The notes beneath the pieces are model-generated. The model saw nothing but the letters and a program-made list of their open reading frames with translations, did no database searches and was not told the DNA's origin. Shown here in pieces: positions 8,889 through 21,384 of a stretch of DNA of 64,000 bases; the stretch's first letter is position 1; each line of letters begins with the position of its first letter. The position numbers and the translations under genes were made by a program. Source of the DNA: Sphingomonas lacusdianchii. Its GTDB lineage: Bacteria > Pseudomonadota > Alphaproteobacteria > Sphingomonadales > Sphingomonadaceae. The stretch is from NCBI RefSeq assembly GCF_022664395.1, contig NZ_JAKRET010000013.1:62001-126000 (forward strand), written 5' to 3'.

Positions 8889-8898
8889 CCTAATTTTT

Positions 8899-10630
<1,732 letters not shown>

Positions 10631-10637
10631 TTTCGGA

Positions 10638-10662
10638 CGGGTGCAGCGACCGCTGCACCCGA
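10638..10662 (+). terminator. Stem-loop directly after groEL
   Basis: GGGTGCAGC, a 4-base loop and GCTGCACCC lie within 10 bases of the groEL stop. There is no T-run, so it may protect the 3' end rather than terminate; the stronger terminator is at 10745. Confidence 0.5.
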
Positions 10663-10744
10663 CACGAAATCGGAACGGCCGGCGGCCCGATCGGGCCGAC
10701 CGACGGGCGGCGGCTTTGCCGTCGCCGGATCCAGACCCGAACAA

Positions 10745-10782
10745 AAAGGCCGGGAAGGGACCACCCTTCCCGGCCTTTCTGC
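10745..10782 (+). terminator. Rho-independent terminator of groESL
   Basis: AAAGGCCGGGAAGGG and CCCTTCCCGGCCTTT form a perfect 15-bp stem around the loop ACCA (10760-10763), followed by CT-rich sequence. The A/T flanks on both sides make it bidirectional. Confidence 0.85.
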
Positions 10783-10871
10783 GTCCGCCCCTCATCCGAA
10801 AAGCTGACGAAGATACTTCACACCCCGTTAGCGACTTGCGCGTACAGCGGCGTCAGACGGGAGAACTCCGA

Positions 10872-11633
10872 ATGCCATCAGGTTGCGACGGTTGCCGCAC
10901 GAGACAACAGGATTTCGCGATCGCGATGGCGTTTCAGCCGATCGTCGACGTCGAAACCGGCCTGCCCTTCGCCTATGAAGCCCTGGTCCGTGGCAGCGAA
11001 GGACAAGGCGCCGCGACCGTGCTGTCGGGCGTGACCCGCGAAAATCGCTATGCGTTCGACCAGCAATGTCGCGTCGCCGCGATCGAGGGCGCGGTCGCCG
11101 CCGGCATCCTCGACACCGACGCTCGGCTGTCGATAAACTTTTTGCCCAACGCGGTATACTCACCCGTCGCCTGCATCCAGGTCACCCTCGCCAGCGCGCG
11201 GGCGAGCGGTCTGCCGACCGAACGATTGATCTTCGAATTCACCGAGAACGAACAAATGGGCGATGTTGGGCATGTCCGGACGATCGTCGACGCCTATCGC
11301 CGGATGGGTTTCGCTACCGCGCTCGACGATTTCGGGGCTGGTCATGCCGGGCTCGGGCTGCTGGCGCAGTTCCAGACCGATATGCTCAAGCTCGACATGG
11401 ACCTGATCCGCGGCATCGACGTCAGCATGCCCCGCCGCCTGATCGTCGAGGGGATGGTGCGGATCGCCACGTCGCTCGGCATGGCGATCATCGTCGAAGG
11501 GGTCGAGACGATCGAGGAATATGCCGTGCTGCGCGCGATCGGCATTCGCTTCATGCAAGGCTATCTGTTCGCCCGCCCGGGACTGCGCTGCTTGCCCGCG
11601 ATCACCCTGCCCCGGATCGCCCGGGCCGCCTGA
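10872..11633 (+). CDS. Stand-alone EAL-domain cyclic-di-GMP phosphodiesterase
   Basis: 253 residues consisting of a short CxxC-bearing N terminus (Cys5, Cys8) and one EAL domain. All metal and catalytic residues are visible: EAL (36-38), Asn89, Glu122, Asp152-Asp153 in DDFGAGHAG, Lys173 in LKLD, Glu209 in EGVET and Gln229 in QGYLF. It should therefore hydrolyse c-di-GMP to pGpG. There is no signal peptide, membrane helix or GGDEF partner, so it is a cytoplasmic single-domain enzyme. The ATG at 10872 has the ribosome site GGGAGAA. A GGDEF cyclase occurs elsewhere in the window (47800-48981). Confidence 0.9.
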   Translation: MPSGCDGCRTRQQDFAIAMAFQPIVDVETGLPFAYEALVRGSEGQGAATVLSGVTRENRYAFDQQCRVAAIEGAVAAGILDTDARLSINFLPNAVYSPVACIQVTLASARASGLPTERLIFEFTENEQMGDVGHVRTIVDAYRRMGFATALDDFGAGHAGLGLLAQFQTDMLKLDMDLIRGIDVSMPRRLIVEGMVRIATSLGMAIIVEGVETIEEYAVLRAIGIRFMQGYLFARPGLRCLPAITLPRIARAA

Positions 11634-11636
11634 TCG

Positions 11637-12047
11637 TCAGGCCGCCGGCTTCCACGTCTGCGTCTGGCACAGGAACGCGATACACCCCTGCACTTTCAAC
11701 GTGCCATCGCCATTGCGCGAGACGATCGACTTGTACGTCTTGCCGTTGCGCGGATCGTAGATTCGCCCGCGCCAGTCCTTCCCGGCATCGCTGAAACCAG
11801 TGAGGATCGGCATCCCCAGAATCGGTCGCGAGCGCAGCGCCGGGTCGCTGTTGTTCACGTCGGTCTTCGGCGCGTTCGGCTCGGCCTTCAGGATACGGAC
11901 CAGCTTGCCGCACATGGTGGCGCCGCAGCGGCCGATCTCGATCACGCCCGACCCGTCCTCGGTGACGTAGCGCCCGGCGACGGGCGCCGCCGCCAGCGCC
12001 GGCATGGCGAGCAGCACGGCGGTCGCGGCGAGGCAGACGCGGATCAT
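11637..12047 (-). CDS. DUF2147 exported protein
   Basis: 136 residues with a cleavable signal peptide (MIRVCLAATAVLLAMPALAA). The mature part is one DUF2147 domain: it begins GRYVTEDGSGVIEIGRCG, has paired cysteines (CGATMCG, 41-47) and ends with GCIAFLCQTQTW. These proteins are periplasmic, fold as a small beta barrel and have no assigned function; several are linked to envelope stress. Its start overlaps the stop of the complex I subunit gene by four bases (TCAT on the plus strand), so the two form an operon. It converges on the EAL gene with a 3-base gap. Confidence 0.85.
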   Translation of the reverse strand: MIRVCLAATAVLLAMPALAAAPVAGRYVTEDGSGVIEIGRCGATMCGKLVRILKAEPNAPKTDVNNSDPALRSRPILGMPILTGFSDAGKDWRGRIYDPRNGKTYKSIVSRNGDGTLKVQGCIAFLCQTQTWKPAA

Positions 12048-12325
12048 TTGAAGTTGTCGGCGTAGGCTTGCAGCTTCAACTTGCGCTCCGGCGCGGGCAC
12101 GACGTGGAAATCGATCCCTTCGCGCTTCGCATAGTCGGTCGCCGCGTCGAGCGACGGGAAGCGCAGCTTCACCTGCTCGCGGGTGTCGCCCGATCCGGCC
12201 CAGCCGGTCAGCGGATCGGCCTGTTTCGGCTCGGCCGGTTCGAATTCCAGCATCCAGATCTGCGTCTTGGCACGCCCCGACTGCATCGCGTTCTTGGGGT
12301 ATTGATAGATACGGGCGTTGGGCAT
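12044..12325 (-). CDS. NDUFS4-like ETC complex I accessory subunit
   Basis: 93 residues, beginning MPNARIYQYPKNAMQSGRAKT and containing WMLEFEP, PLTGWAGSGDTREQVKLRFPS and YAKREGIDFHV. These are the conserved blocks of the ETC complex I subunit family (bacterial counterpart of mitochondrial NDUFS4, 18 kDa), which binds the peripheral arm of NADH:ubiquinone oxidoreductase. The frame extends upstream, but the ATG at 12325 matches the family start. It is encoded away from any nuo genes in this window and is co-transcribed with the DUF2147 gene. Confidence 0.88.
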   Translation of the reverse strand: MPNARIYQYPKNAMQSGRAKTQIWMLEFEPAEPKQADPLTGWAGSGDTREQVKLRFPSLDAATDYAKREGIDFHVVPAPERKLKLQAYADNFK

Positions 12326-13590
<1,265 letters not shown>

Positions 13591-13595
13591 GGTCG

Positions 13596-14090
13596 GTGAG
13601 CTACGACCTCCTCGTATTCGACCCTAGCGTCGCTCCCAGAGGACGTGCTGCATTCATGCAGTGGTTCGAAGCGCAGACGGATTGGGGCGAAGGCGAGGGA
13701 ACGGTCGAAGCACTGCCCGAGGCTTTGCGGCACTGGCATCAGGCCATGCTTCCGGCATGGCCCGATATGCAGGAAGTAGAGGACGATCGGATCGATGACC
13801 CGCACATCACCGGGTATAGCATGGGCGCCCATGTGATCTACGTCGATTTCCGCTGGTCTGTTGCCGAAGAAGCCTATGAAGCAGTTCGCCGGCTGGCGGT
13901 CGAGCATCGGGTCGGTTTCTTCGACGTGAGCGGAGACGAGGGGAACGGAGAAATCTATTTCCCCGGCGACGAACCCAGCCCTCCCTCCGGCGGTGCATGG
14001 CGTCAGGTCGCCGATCAGTTCAAATCGCTTGAGGATACGCCCGCGACGCCGAAGGCGAGCTGGCTCAATATATTTCGGAGAACGCAATGA
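13596..14090 (+). CDS. Conserved hypothetical protein inserted between mdh and sucD
   Basis: 164 residues from a GTG at 13596, five bases after the mdh stop; the TGA overlaps the sucD ATG by four bases, so it is translated within the operon. The protein opens [20 protein letters not shown] and has a central [21 protein letters not shown] and [10 protein letters not shown] recall similar cytoplasmic proteins of unknown function in other proteobacteria, some near toxin-immunity loci, but no domain with a known activity. It is acidic, with no signal or membrane segment. It occupies the place where sucC would be expected; its relation to the TCA cycle is unknown. Confidence 0.8.
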   Translation: MSYDLLVFDPSVAPRGRAAFMQWFEAQTDWGEGEGTVEALPEALRHWHQAMLPAWPDMQEVEDDRIDDPHITGYSMGAHVIYVDFRWSVAEEAYEAVRRLAVEHRVGFFDVSGDEGNGEIYFPGDEPSPPSGGAWRQVADQFKSLEDTPATPKASWLNIFRRTQ

Positions 14091-14971
14091 GCATCCTCGT
14101 CAACAAGAACACCAAGGTCATCACCCAGGGGATGACCGGCGAAACCGGCAGCTTCCATACCAAGGCGGCGCTGGAATATGGCACGCAGATGGTCGGCGGC
14201 GTGACGCCGGGCAAGGGCGGCAGCGAGCATCTCGGCCTGCCGGTCTACAACACCGTCGCCGAAGCCAAGTCGAAGACCGGCGCCGACGCCTCGGTCATCT
14301 ACGTCCCGCCGCCCTTCGCCGCCGATTCGATCCTCGAGGCGATCGACGCCGAGATCCCGCTGATCGTCGCGATCACCGAAGGCATTCCGGTGCTGGACAT
14401 GGTCAAGGTCAAGCGCGCGCTGTCGGGGTCGAAGTCGCGGCTGATCGGCCCGAACTGCCCGGGCGTGCTGACGCCGGGCGAGTGCAAGATCGGCATCATG
14501 CCGGGTTCGATCTTCAAGAAGGGCAGCGTCGGCGTCGTCTCGCGCTCGGGCACGCTGACCTATGAAGCGGTGTTCCAGACCTCGAACGCCGGCCTTGGCC
14601 AGACGACCGCCGTCGGCATCGGCGGTGATCCGGTTAACGGCACCAACTTCATCGACGTGCTCGAACTGTTCCTTGCCGACGACGAGACCCAGTCGATCAT
14701 CATGATCGGCGAGATCGGCGGCGATGCCGAGGAACAGGCTGCGCAGTTCCTGATCGACGAAGCCAAGCGTGGCCGCAAGAAGCCGATGGCCGGCTTCATT
14801 GCGGGCCGCACCGCCCCTCCGGGCCGTCGCATGGGCCATGCCGGCGCGATCGTGTCGGGCGGCAAGGGCGATGCGGAAAGCAAGATCGCGGCGATGGAAG
14901 CCGCCGGCATCAAGGTGGCGGCAAGCCCCAGCGAACTGGGCTCGACGCTGCTCGAAGTGCTGAACGGTTGA
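14087..14971 (+). CDS. sucD: Succinyl-CoA synthetase alpha subunit
   Basis: 294 residues. It forms the CoA-binding, phosphohistidine-carrying subunit of the enzyme that makes succinate and ATP/GTP from succinyl-CoA. The CoA site shows as [14 protein letters not shown] (12-25), and the phosphorylated His251 sits in [13 protein letters not shown]. The start overlaps the preceding gene (ATGA). The beta subunit gene sucC, its obligate partner, is not in this window and must be elsewhere on the genome. Two stem-loops separate it from sucA. Confidence 0.97.
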   Translation: MSILVNKNTKVITQGMTGETGSFHTKAALEYGTQMVGGVTPGKGGSEHLGLPVYNTVAEAKSKTGADASVIYVPPPFAADSILEAIDAEIPLIVAITEGIPVLDMVKVKRALSGSKSRLIGPNCPGVLTPGECKIGIMPGSIFKKGSVGVVSRSGTLTYEAVFQTSNAGLGQTTAVGIGGDPVNGTNFIDVLELFLADDETQSIIMIGEIGGDAEEQAAQFLIDEAKRGRKKPMAGFIAGRTAPPGRRMGHAGAIVSGGKGDAESKIAAMEAAGIKVAASPSELGSTLLEVLNG

Positions 14972-14980
14972 AGGTGACCT

Positions 14981-15026
14981 GCCCCGTGCCGCCAAACGCA
15001 CGGGGCACCGCCCGGTTGAACCGGGC
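14981..15026 (+). terminator. Tandem stem-loops between sucD and sucA
   Basis: GCCCCGTGC (14981-14989) pairs with GCACGGGGC (14998-15006), and GCCCGGTT-G-AACCGGGC (15010-15026) forms a second perfect hairpin. Neither is followed by a T-run. They may slow ribosome-free polymerase, mark an RNA processing site or set the ratio of sucD to sucA, rather than end transcription completely. Confidence 0.5.
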
Positions 15027-15047
15027 ACAAGCGGACAGGATGTGACC

Positions 15048-18011
15048 ATGGGCTACGAAGGCCAGGATTTCGATATCGCCGCCGGCGTCAGCCCGGCATT
15101 CGTGGAAACGCTCTATGGTCGCTACCGCGAGGATCCCTCGTCGGTCGATGCCGGCTGGCGTCAGTGGTTCGAAGGGCTGGAGGGCGCGACGCAGCACCCC
15201 AGCTGGGCGAACAAACGCTGGCCGCTGACCGATACCGACGCGCTGACCGCCGCGCTCGATCCGACGCAGATGGAGCCGGCGCCCAAGCCCGCCAAGGGCG
15301 GCAAGCCCGCCCCGGCAGCCGCTGCCCCCGCTGCGCCGAAGGTCGACGTGACGAAGGCGGCGGGCGACGCGATCCGCGCGCAGATCCTGATCCGCACCTA
15401 TCGCGTGCGCGGTCACCTCGCCGCCAATCTCGATCCGCTCGGCCTCGCCCGTCGCGAGCTGCCCGAAGACCTGCGCACCGAATACCACGGCTTCTCGGAT
15501 GCCGAGATCGACACGCCGGTCTATCTCGGCGGTACGCTCGGGCTCGAATGGGCGACCGTGCGCGAAATCGTCGATATCCTGCGCGCCAATTACTGCGGCA
15601 ATGTCGGCCTCGAATATATGCACATCGCGGACGTGGAGGAGCGCAAGTTCCTGCAGGACCGGATGGAAGGCCGCGACAAGGCGATCCAGTTCAGCCCCGA
15701 GGGCAAGCGGGCGATCCTCGCCAAGGTCATCGAGGCGGAACAGTGGGAGAAGTTCCTCGGTCGCAAATATGTCGGCACGAAGCGCTTCGGCCTCGACGGC
15801 GGTGAATCGATGATCCCCGCGCTCGAAGCGGTCATCAAGTACGGCGGCCAGCTCGGCGTGCGCGAGATCGTCTACGGCATGGCGCATCGCGGTCGGCTGA
15901 ACGTGCTGACCAACGTGATGGCCAAGCCGTTCCGCGTCCTGTTTCATGAATTCGCCGGCGGCAGCGCCAACCCCGACGATATCGGCGGGTCGGGCGACGT
16001 GAAATATCACCTTGGCACCTCGACCGACCGTAGCTTCGACGACGTGTCGGTGCATATGTCGCTGGTCGCGAACCCCAGCCATCTCGAAGCCGTCAACCCG
16101 GTCGTGCTCGGCAAGGTGCGCGCACAGCAGACCTTCCGCGGCGACCTCGAAAAGCACGAACAGGTGCTCCCGGTCCTGATCCATGGCGACGCGGCGTTCG
16201 CGGGCCAGGGGATCGTGTGGGAATGCCTCGGCTTCTCCGGCATCCGCGGCTACAATACCGGCGGCTGCGTCCACTTCATCATCAACAACCAGGTCGGCTT
16301 CACCACCAGCCCGCAATTCGCGCGTAGCTCGCCCTATCCGTCGGACGTGGCGAAGGGCGTGCAGGCGCCGATCTTCCACGTCAACGGCGACGATCCCGAG
16401 GCGGTGACCTTCGCCACCAAGATGGCGATCGAGTTCCGTCAGGCGTTCAAGCGCGACATCGTCATCGACATGTGGTGCTATCGCCGCTTCGGCCATAACG
16501 AGGGCGACGAACCGTCCTTCACCCAGCCGCTGATGTACGCGAAGATCAAGGGCCATCCCGGCGTCAGCGACATCTATGGCAAGCGGTTGCAGGAAGAGGG
16601 CGTGATCGACGACGCGTTCGTCGCCGCCAAGACCGCCGAGTTCACGCAGCACCTCGAAGGCGAATTCGAGAATGCCAAGAGCTACAAGCCGAACCGCGCC
16701 GACTGGTTCGCCGGTCGCTGGTCGGGTCTGCACGCGCCGATGGATGCCGAAGGATCGCGCCGCTCGGTCGATACCGGCATCGAACAGAAGCTGTTCGACT
16801 CGCTCGGCCGCACGCTGACCACGATCCCCGACAGCATTCAGGTCCACAAGACGCTCTCGCGCGTTCTCGACGCCAAGCGCGCCATGTTCGCCAATGGCGA
16901 AGGCTTCGACTGGGCGACCGCCGAGGCGCTGGCCTTCGGTTCGCTGCTGTCGGAAGGCTTCGGCGTCCGCCTGTCGGGTCAGGATTCGGGTCGCGGCACC
17001 TTCTCGCAGCGCCACGCGGTGTGGGTCGACCAGACCGACGAGCATAAATACGTGCCGCTCAACAATATCGAGCATGGCAGCTTCGAAGTGCTCGACAGCC
17101 CGCTGTCGGAATATGGCGTGCTCGGCTTCGAATATGGCTATGCGCTCGCCGATCCGAAGGCGCTGGTCATCTGGGAAGCGCAGTTCGGCGATTTCGCCAA
17201 CGGTGCGCAGATCATGATCGATCAGTTCATCGCGGCGGGCGAGGCCAAGTGGCTGCGCGCCAACGGCCTCGTGATGATGCTGCCGCACGGCTATGAAGGT
17301 CAGGGACCGGAGCATAGCTCGGCGCGTCTCGAACGCTTCCTGCAACTGTGTGCGGGCGACAATATGCAGGTCGCCAACGTGACTTCGCCGGCCAACCTGT
17401 TCCACCTGCTGCGTCGCCAGATGCATCGCAACTTCCGCAAGCCGTTGGTCATCATGACGCCCAAGTCGCTGCTGCGGCACAAGCTGGCGGTCTCGAAGAC
17501 CGAGGACTTCCTGTCGGGTACCCACTTCAAGCGGCTGCTGTCCGATCCGTCGGCACCGAGCGATGCGAACACGACCCGGCTGGTACTGTGTTCGGGCAAG
17601 GTCGCGTTCGACCTGATCGAAGCGCGCGACGCGGCGGGCGATACGCAGATCCAGATCGTCCGCGTGGAACAGATTTATCCGTTCCCGTCGGATGCGCTGG
17701 TCGAGCGGCTGAAGCGCCTGCCCAACCTGACCGACGTGGTCTGGGCACAGGAAGAGCCGAAGAACAACGGTTCGTGGTTCCTGGTCGAACCGGCGATCGA
17801 GGAAGCGCTGGCCGAGGCCGGTGCCCCGGTCGCACGCGCCCGCTATGCCGGTCGCGCGGCGGCGGCATCGCCCGCCACCGGGCTGATGAAGCGGCACCAG
17901 GCCGAACAGGGCGCATTGGTCGCCGACGCGCTCGGCCACAATGTCCGCGACGAAATCCGCCGCACCCGTCAGGCCGAGGGCGATCGCGCCACCGGCAAGG
18001 CCGCATCCTAA
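15048..18011 (+). CDS. sucA: 2-oxoglutarate dehydrogenase E1 component
   Basis: 987 residues, the normal E1o length. It decarboxylates 2-oxoglutarate with thiamine diphosphate and passes the succinyl group to the E2 lipoyl arm. The N-terminal region has the E2/E3-binding-type opening ETLYGRYREDPSSVDAGWRQWF; the thiamine domain has HGDAAFAGQG near residue 380; the transketolase-like domain follows, with GYEGQGPEHSSARLERFLQL. AGGA ending seven bases before the ATG at 15048 sets the start; a GTG at 15042 is too close to it. It is followed by sucB after 42 bp. Confidence 0.97.
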   Translation: MGYEGQDFDIAAGVSPAFVETLYGRYREDPSSVDAGWRQWFEGLEGATQHPSWANKRWPLTDTDALTAALDPTQMEPAPKPAKGGKPAPAAAAPAAPKVDVTKAAGDAIRAQILIRTYRVRGHLAANLDPLGLARRELPEDLRTEYHGFSDAEIDTPVYLGGTLGLEWATVREIVDILRANYCGNVGLEYMHIADVEERKFLQDRMEGRDKAIQFSPEGKRAILAKVIEAEQWEKFLGRKYVGTKRFGLDGGESMIPALEAVIKYGGQLGVREIVYGMAHRGRLNVLTNVMAKPFRVLFHEFAGGSANPDDIGGSGDVKYHLGTSTDRSFDDVSVHMSLVANPSHLEAVNPVVLGKVRAQQTFRGDLEKHEQVLPVLIHGDAAFAGQGIVWECLGFSGIRGYNTGGCVHFIINNQVGFTTSPQFARSSPYPSDVAKGVQAPIFHVNGDDPEAVTFATKMAIEFRQAFKRDIVIDMWCYRRFGHNEGDEPSFTQPLMYAKIKGHPGVSDIYGKRLQEEGVIDDAFVAAKTAEFTQHLEGEFENAKSYKPNRADWFAGRWSGLHAPMDAEGSRRSVDTGIEQKLFDSLGRTLTTIPDSIQVHKTLSRVLDAKRAMFANGEGFDWATAEALAFGSLLSEGFGVRLSGQDSGRGTFSQRHAVWVDQTDEHKYVPLNNIEHGSFEVLDSPLSEYGVLGFEYGYALADPKALVIWEAQFGDFANGAQIMIDQFIAAGEAKWLRANGLVMMLPHGYEGQGPEHSSARLERFLQLCAGDNMQVANVTSPANLFHLLRRQMHRNFRKPLVIMTPKSLLRHKLAVSKTEDFLSGTHFKRLLSDPSAPSDANTTRLVLCSGKVAFDLIEARDAAGDTQIQIVRVEQIYPFPSDALVERLKRLPNLTDVVWAQEEPKNNGSWFLVEPAIEEALAEAGAPVARARYAGRAAAASPATGLMKRHQAEQGALVADALGHNVRDEIRRTRQAEGDRATGKAAS

Positions 18012-18053
18012 CCGTGTTATTACCCCCGACACGGGGGAGATGAGGAAGATCCG

Positions 18054-19310
18054 ATGGCAACCGAAGTTCTGGTCCCCACGCTGGGCGAATCGATCAACGA
18101 AGCGACGCTGGGCGAATGGTTGAAGAAGCCCGGTGAGGCGGTCGCCGCCGACGAACCGATCGCCAGCCTCGAAACCGACAAGGTGTCGGTCGAGGTGCCG
18201 GCACCCGTGGCGGGCGTCATGGGGCAGCACGCCGTGCAGCCCGGCGACACCGTATCGGTCGGCGCGATGATCGCGACGATCGAATCGGGCGACGGCGCCG
18301 CCGCCGCTCCGAAGGCGGAAGCCGCTCCGGCACCCGCCGCCGCCGCGCCTGCCGCCGCCCCTGCCCCGGCCGCTGCGCAGCAGGCTCCGGCTGCGGGCGA
18401 CAGCAATGTCGACGCCGCCGCGCTGTCGCCGTCGGTGCGTCGCGCGATCCTCGAACACGGCGTCGATCCGGCGAAGGTCAAGGGCACCGGTCGCGACGGC
18501 CGCATCACTAAGGAAGACGTGGTCGCCGCCGCCGGTGACAAGTCGGCAGCCGCCGCGCCGGCCGCCGCCCCCGCCGCCGCCACTGCGCCGGCCGCCAGTG
18601 CCGCCCCGGCGCGTGCCGAGGAGCGGGTGAAGATGACGCGCCTGCGTCAGACGATCGCCCGCCGCCTGAAGGAAGCGCAGGACAATGCAGCGCTGCTCAC
18701 CACCTTCAACGACGTCGACATGACGGCCGTGATCGAGGCGCGCGCCAAGTACAAGGACCTGTTCGAGAAGAAGCATGGCGTTCGCCTCGGCTTCATGGGC
18801 TTCTTCGTGAAGGCCGCGACGATGGCGCTGAAGGACATTCCGGCGGTCAACGCGCAGATCCAGGGCGACGAGATCGTCTATCACGACTATGCCGACATCT
18901 CGGTCGCGGTCAGCGCGCCGCAGGGTCTGGTCGTCCCGGTGATCCGCGACGCCGACAAGCTGTCGGTCGCGGGCGTCGAAAAGACGATCGGCGACTTCGG
19001 CAAGCGCGCCAAGGACGGCACGTTGAAGATGGACGAGATGAAGGGCGGTACCTTCACCATCTCGAACGGCGGCGTGTTCGGGTCGCTGATGTCGACCCCG
19101 ATCATCAACCCGCCGCAGTCGGCGGTGCTGGGCCTGCACCGCATCGAGGAACGCCCGGTCGTCCGCAACGGACAGGTCGTGGTGCGCCCGATGATGTATC
19201 TCGCGCTCAGCTATGACCATCGCCTGATCGACGGTCGCGAAGCGGTGACCTTCCTCGTCGCACTGAAGAACGCGATCGAGGATCCGACCCGCCTGCTGAT
19301 CGACCTTTAA
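18054..19310 (+). CDS. sucB: Dihydrolipoamide succinyltransferase, E2 of 2-oxoglutarate dehydrogenase
   Basis: 418 residues with one lipoyl domain (1-78; lipoylated Lys43 in ETDKVSVEV), an Ala/Pro-rich linker (about 82-120), a peripheral-subunit-binding domain (about 122-160, [22 protein letters not shown]) and the acyltransferase core. The active-site His389 and Asp393 lie in [12 protein letters not shown]. It forms the 24-subunit core that moves the succinyl group from E1 to CoA. A ribosome site GGGGGAGATGAGGAAG lies upstream of the ATG. The next gene starts 17 bp downstream. Confidence 0.97.
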   Translation: MATEVLVPTLGESINEATLGEWLKKPGEAVAADEPIASLETDKVSVEVPAPVAGVMGQHAVQPGDTVSVGAMIATIESGDGAAAAPKAEAAPAPAAAAPAAAPAPAAAQQAPAAGDSNVDAAALSPSVRRAILEHGVDPAKVKGTGRDGRITKEDVVAAAGDKSAAAAPAAAPAAATAPAASAAPARAEERVKMTRLRQTIARRLKEAQDNAALLTTFNDVDMTAVIEARAKYKDLFEKKHGVRLGFMGFFVKAATMALKDIPAVNAQIQGDEIVYHDYADISVAVSAPQGLVVPVIRDADKLSVAGVEKTIGDFGKRAKDGTLKMDEMKGGTFTISNGGVFGSLMSTPIINPPQSAVLGLHRIEERPVVRNGQVVVRPMMYLALSYDHRLIDGREAVTFLVALKNAIEDPTRLLIDL

Positions 19311-19327
19311 GGACGAACGCGAAACCG

Positions 19328-19825
19328 ATGGGCATGGTGATCTATCTGCGTCGGGCCGGCGATGCCGACATCGACCGGCTGGTCGCCGACCCATCGGTGT
19401 TCGAGGACTTCCTGTTCGAGGAAGGCGTCGAGAATCTCGACTTCCTCGACCTTGGCGAAGCGTGGCATGCGGTCCATTACCTGCTGACCGGGTCGGCCGA
19501 CGATATCGGCCACACGCTCGGCATCATCATCGCCGCGCTGCCCGAACTGGGCGCCGACGAGAATGGCGAGGGCGGGATCGGCCTGATCGCGCCGCCGCTG
19601 ATGCAGGCGTTCGCCGACGCGCTCGACAAGATCGATGACGCCAAGCTGGCGGGCCGTTTCGATCCCCGTGCGATGGCGAAGGCCGATGTCTATATGGCGG
19701 ACAGTTTCGGCAGTGCCGACGCGCTCGATTATGTGATGCAGGGGATACCGGCCCTGCGACAATTTGCGGCACAATGCCGCCGTACCGGCGACGGCGCGAT
19801 CCGCGTGATCGCCCACAACGACTAG
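19328..19825 (+). CDS. DUF1877 (YfbM-type) protein inside the 2-oxoglutarate dehydrogenase operon
   Basis: 165 residues. The signature FLDLGEAWHAVHYLLTG (about 37-53) identifies DUF1877, a family of small cytoplasmic proteins related to E. coli YfbM with no known activity. An alternative ATG two codons further on is possible. It is tightly packed between sucB (17-bp gap) and lpdA (16-bp gap), so it is made together with the E1, E2 and E3 enzymes. Whether it acts on the complex is unknown; the gene could simply be carried by the operon. Confidence 0.85.
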   Translation: MGMVIYLRRAGDADIDRLVADPSVFEDFLFEEGVENLDFLDLGEAWHAVHYLLTGSADDIGHTLGIIIAALPELGADENGEGGIGLIAPPLMQAFADALDKIDDAKLAGRFDPRAMAKADVYMADSFGSADALDYVMQGIPALRQFAAQCRRTGDGAIRVIAHND

Positions 19826-19841
19826 GACGGGATGAAAACCA

Positions 19842-21242
19842 ATGGCTGAATATGACTTCGACGTCCTCGTGATCGGTGCCGGCCCCGGCGGCTATGTCGC
19901 GGCGATCCGCGCGGCGCAGCTGGGGCTGAAGACCGCCTGTGCCGAGGGCCGCGAGACGCTGGGCGGCACCTGCCTCAACGTCGGGTGCATCCCGTCGAAG
20001 GCGCTGCTGCACGCCTCCGAACTGTACGAGGAAGCGACCGGCGGCCATCTCGCCAAGTTCGGCGTCGAGATCCAGGGCGCGTCGCTCAACCTCGACCAGA
20101 TGCACGCCGAAAAGAAGAAGGCGGTCGGCGAGCTGACCGGCGGCATCGAATATCTGTTCAAGAAGAACAAGGTCGAATGGCTGAAGGGCTATGCGTCGTT
20201 CGAGAACGACCATAGCGTCAAGGTCGGCGATCGCACCGTCACCGCGCGCGACATCGTCATCGCCACCGGTTCGTCGGTCACCCCGCTGCCGGGCGTACCG
20301 GTCGACAATGACGCGGCGATCATCGTCGATTCGACGGGTGCGCTGGCGCTGCCCAAGGTGCCCGAGCATCTGGTGGTGATCGGCGGCGGCGTGATCGGCC
20401 TCGAACTCGGCAGCGTGTGGCGCCGTCTGGGCGCCAAGGTCACCGTGGTCGAATATGCCGACCAGATCCTGCCCGGCTTCGACGGCGAGGTCCGCAAGGA
20501 ATCGGCCAAGCTGTTCAAGAAGCAGGGCATGGACCTCAAGACCTCGACCAAGGTCACCGGCGCGTCGGTCGATGGCGGCACCGCCACGCTGACGCTCGAA
20601 CCTGCAGCCGGTGGCGAGGCGACGACGCTGACCGCCGATGCGGTGCTGGTGTCGATCGGCCGCCGCGCCAACACCGAACATCTCGCGCTCGACAAGGCCG
20701 GCCTGTCGGTCAACCAGCGCGGGCAGGTCGATATCGACGACGAATTCCGCACCAAGGTCGACGGCATCTGGGCGATCGGCGACGTAGTCCACGGTCCGAT
20801 GCTCGCGCACAAGGCCGAGGACGAGGGCGTTGCCGTCGCCGAGTTCATCGCCGGCCAGACCGGCATCGTGAACCACGACGTGATCCCGAGCGTGGTCTAC
20901 ACCATGCCCGAAATCGCCGGCGTCGGCCTTACCGAAGAAGCCGCCAAGGAAAAGGGCGAGGTCAAGGTCGGCAAGTTCCCGTTCGCCGCCAACAGCCGCG
21001 CAAAGACCAACCGCGACACCGACGGTTTCGTGAAGGTCATCGCCGATGCCAAGACCGATCGCGTCGTCGGCGTGTGGATCGTATCGAGCCTTGCCGGCAC
21101 GATGATCGCGCAGGCGGCGCAGGCGATGGAATTCGGCGCGACCAGCGAAGACATCGCCTACACCTGCCACGCACACCCGACCCATGCCGAGGCGCTCAAG
21201 GAAGCGGCGATGGCGGTGCAGGGCAAGCCGATCCACATCTGA
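19842..21242 (+). CDS. lpdA: Dihydrolipoamide dehydrogenase (E3)
   Basis: 466 residues. A flavoprotein that reoxidises the dihydrolipoyl arm and reduces NAD+. FAD-binding GAGPGGYVAA (12-21), the redox disulfide Cys44-Cys49 in GGTCLNVGCIPSK, the NAD-binding GGGVIGLELGSVW near 184-196, a second FAD motif in GIWAIGDVVHGPMLAHKAEDEG, and the catalytic His in HAHPTHAE near the C terminus are all present. It is the last gene of the operon and is followed by a clear terminator. It may serve other 2-oxoacid dehydrogenases as well. Confidence 0.97.
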   Translation: MAEYDFDVLVIGAGPGGYVAAIRAAQLGLKTACAEGRETLGGTCLNVGCIPSKALLHASELYEEATGGHLAKFGVEIQGASLNLDQMHAEKKKAVGELTGGIEYLFKKNKVEWLKGYASFENDHSVKVGDRTVTARDIVIATGSSVTPLPGVPVDNDAAIIVDSTGALALPKVPEHLVVIGGGVIGLELGSVWRRLGAKVTVVEYADQILPGFDGEVRKESAKLFKKQGMDLKTSTKVTGASVDGGTATLTLEPAAGGEATTLTADAVLVSIGRRANTEHLALDKAGLSVNQRGQVDIDDEFRTKVDGIWAIGDVVHGPMLAHKAEDEGVAVAEFIAGQTGIVNHDVIPSVVYTMPEIAGVGLTEEAAKEKGEVKVGKFPFAANSRAKTNRDTDGFVKVIADAKTDRVVGVWIVSSLAGTMIAQAAQAMEFGATSEDIAYTCHAHPTHAEALKEAAMAVQGKPIHI

Positions 21243-21267
21243 TCGGGTCCGCGAACGCGACATTGGG

Positions 21268-21299
21268 GGGCGGGGCATGGCGACATGCTCCGCCCTTTT
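21268..21299 (+). terminator. Rho-independent terminator after lpdA
   Basis: GGGCGGGGCATG and CATGCTCCGCCC form a 12-bp stem with one G-T pair around GCGA, followed directly by TTTT (21296-21299). It closes the mdh-lpdA gene set. Confidence 0.85.
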
Positions 21300-21384
21300 G
21301 CGTCTACGCCTTACCGGTCGTAGTTAGGCAATTGTAGAAACTTCCCGCCTAGCCTGCCCGTCACGAATCAGAAGGGTGGCGGGC

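Noticed and set aside
13596-14090. The unknown gene between mdh and sucD considered as a truncated sucC
   Set aside because: It lacks the ATP-grasp fold and all SucC motifs and is an intact protein with its own family pattern.
14910-19394. A 1494-codon open frame on the minus strand opposite sucA and sucB
   Set aside because: It lies entirely antisense to two clear enzymes, its product is Arg/His/Asp-rich with no domain, and GC-rich third positions commonly leave such frames open.
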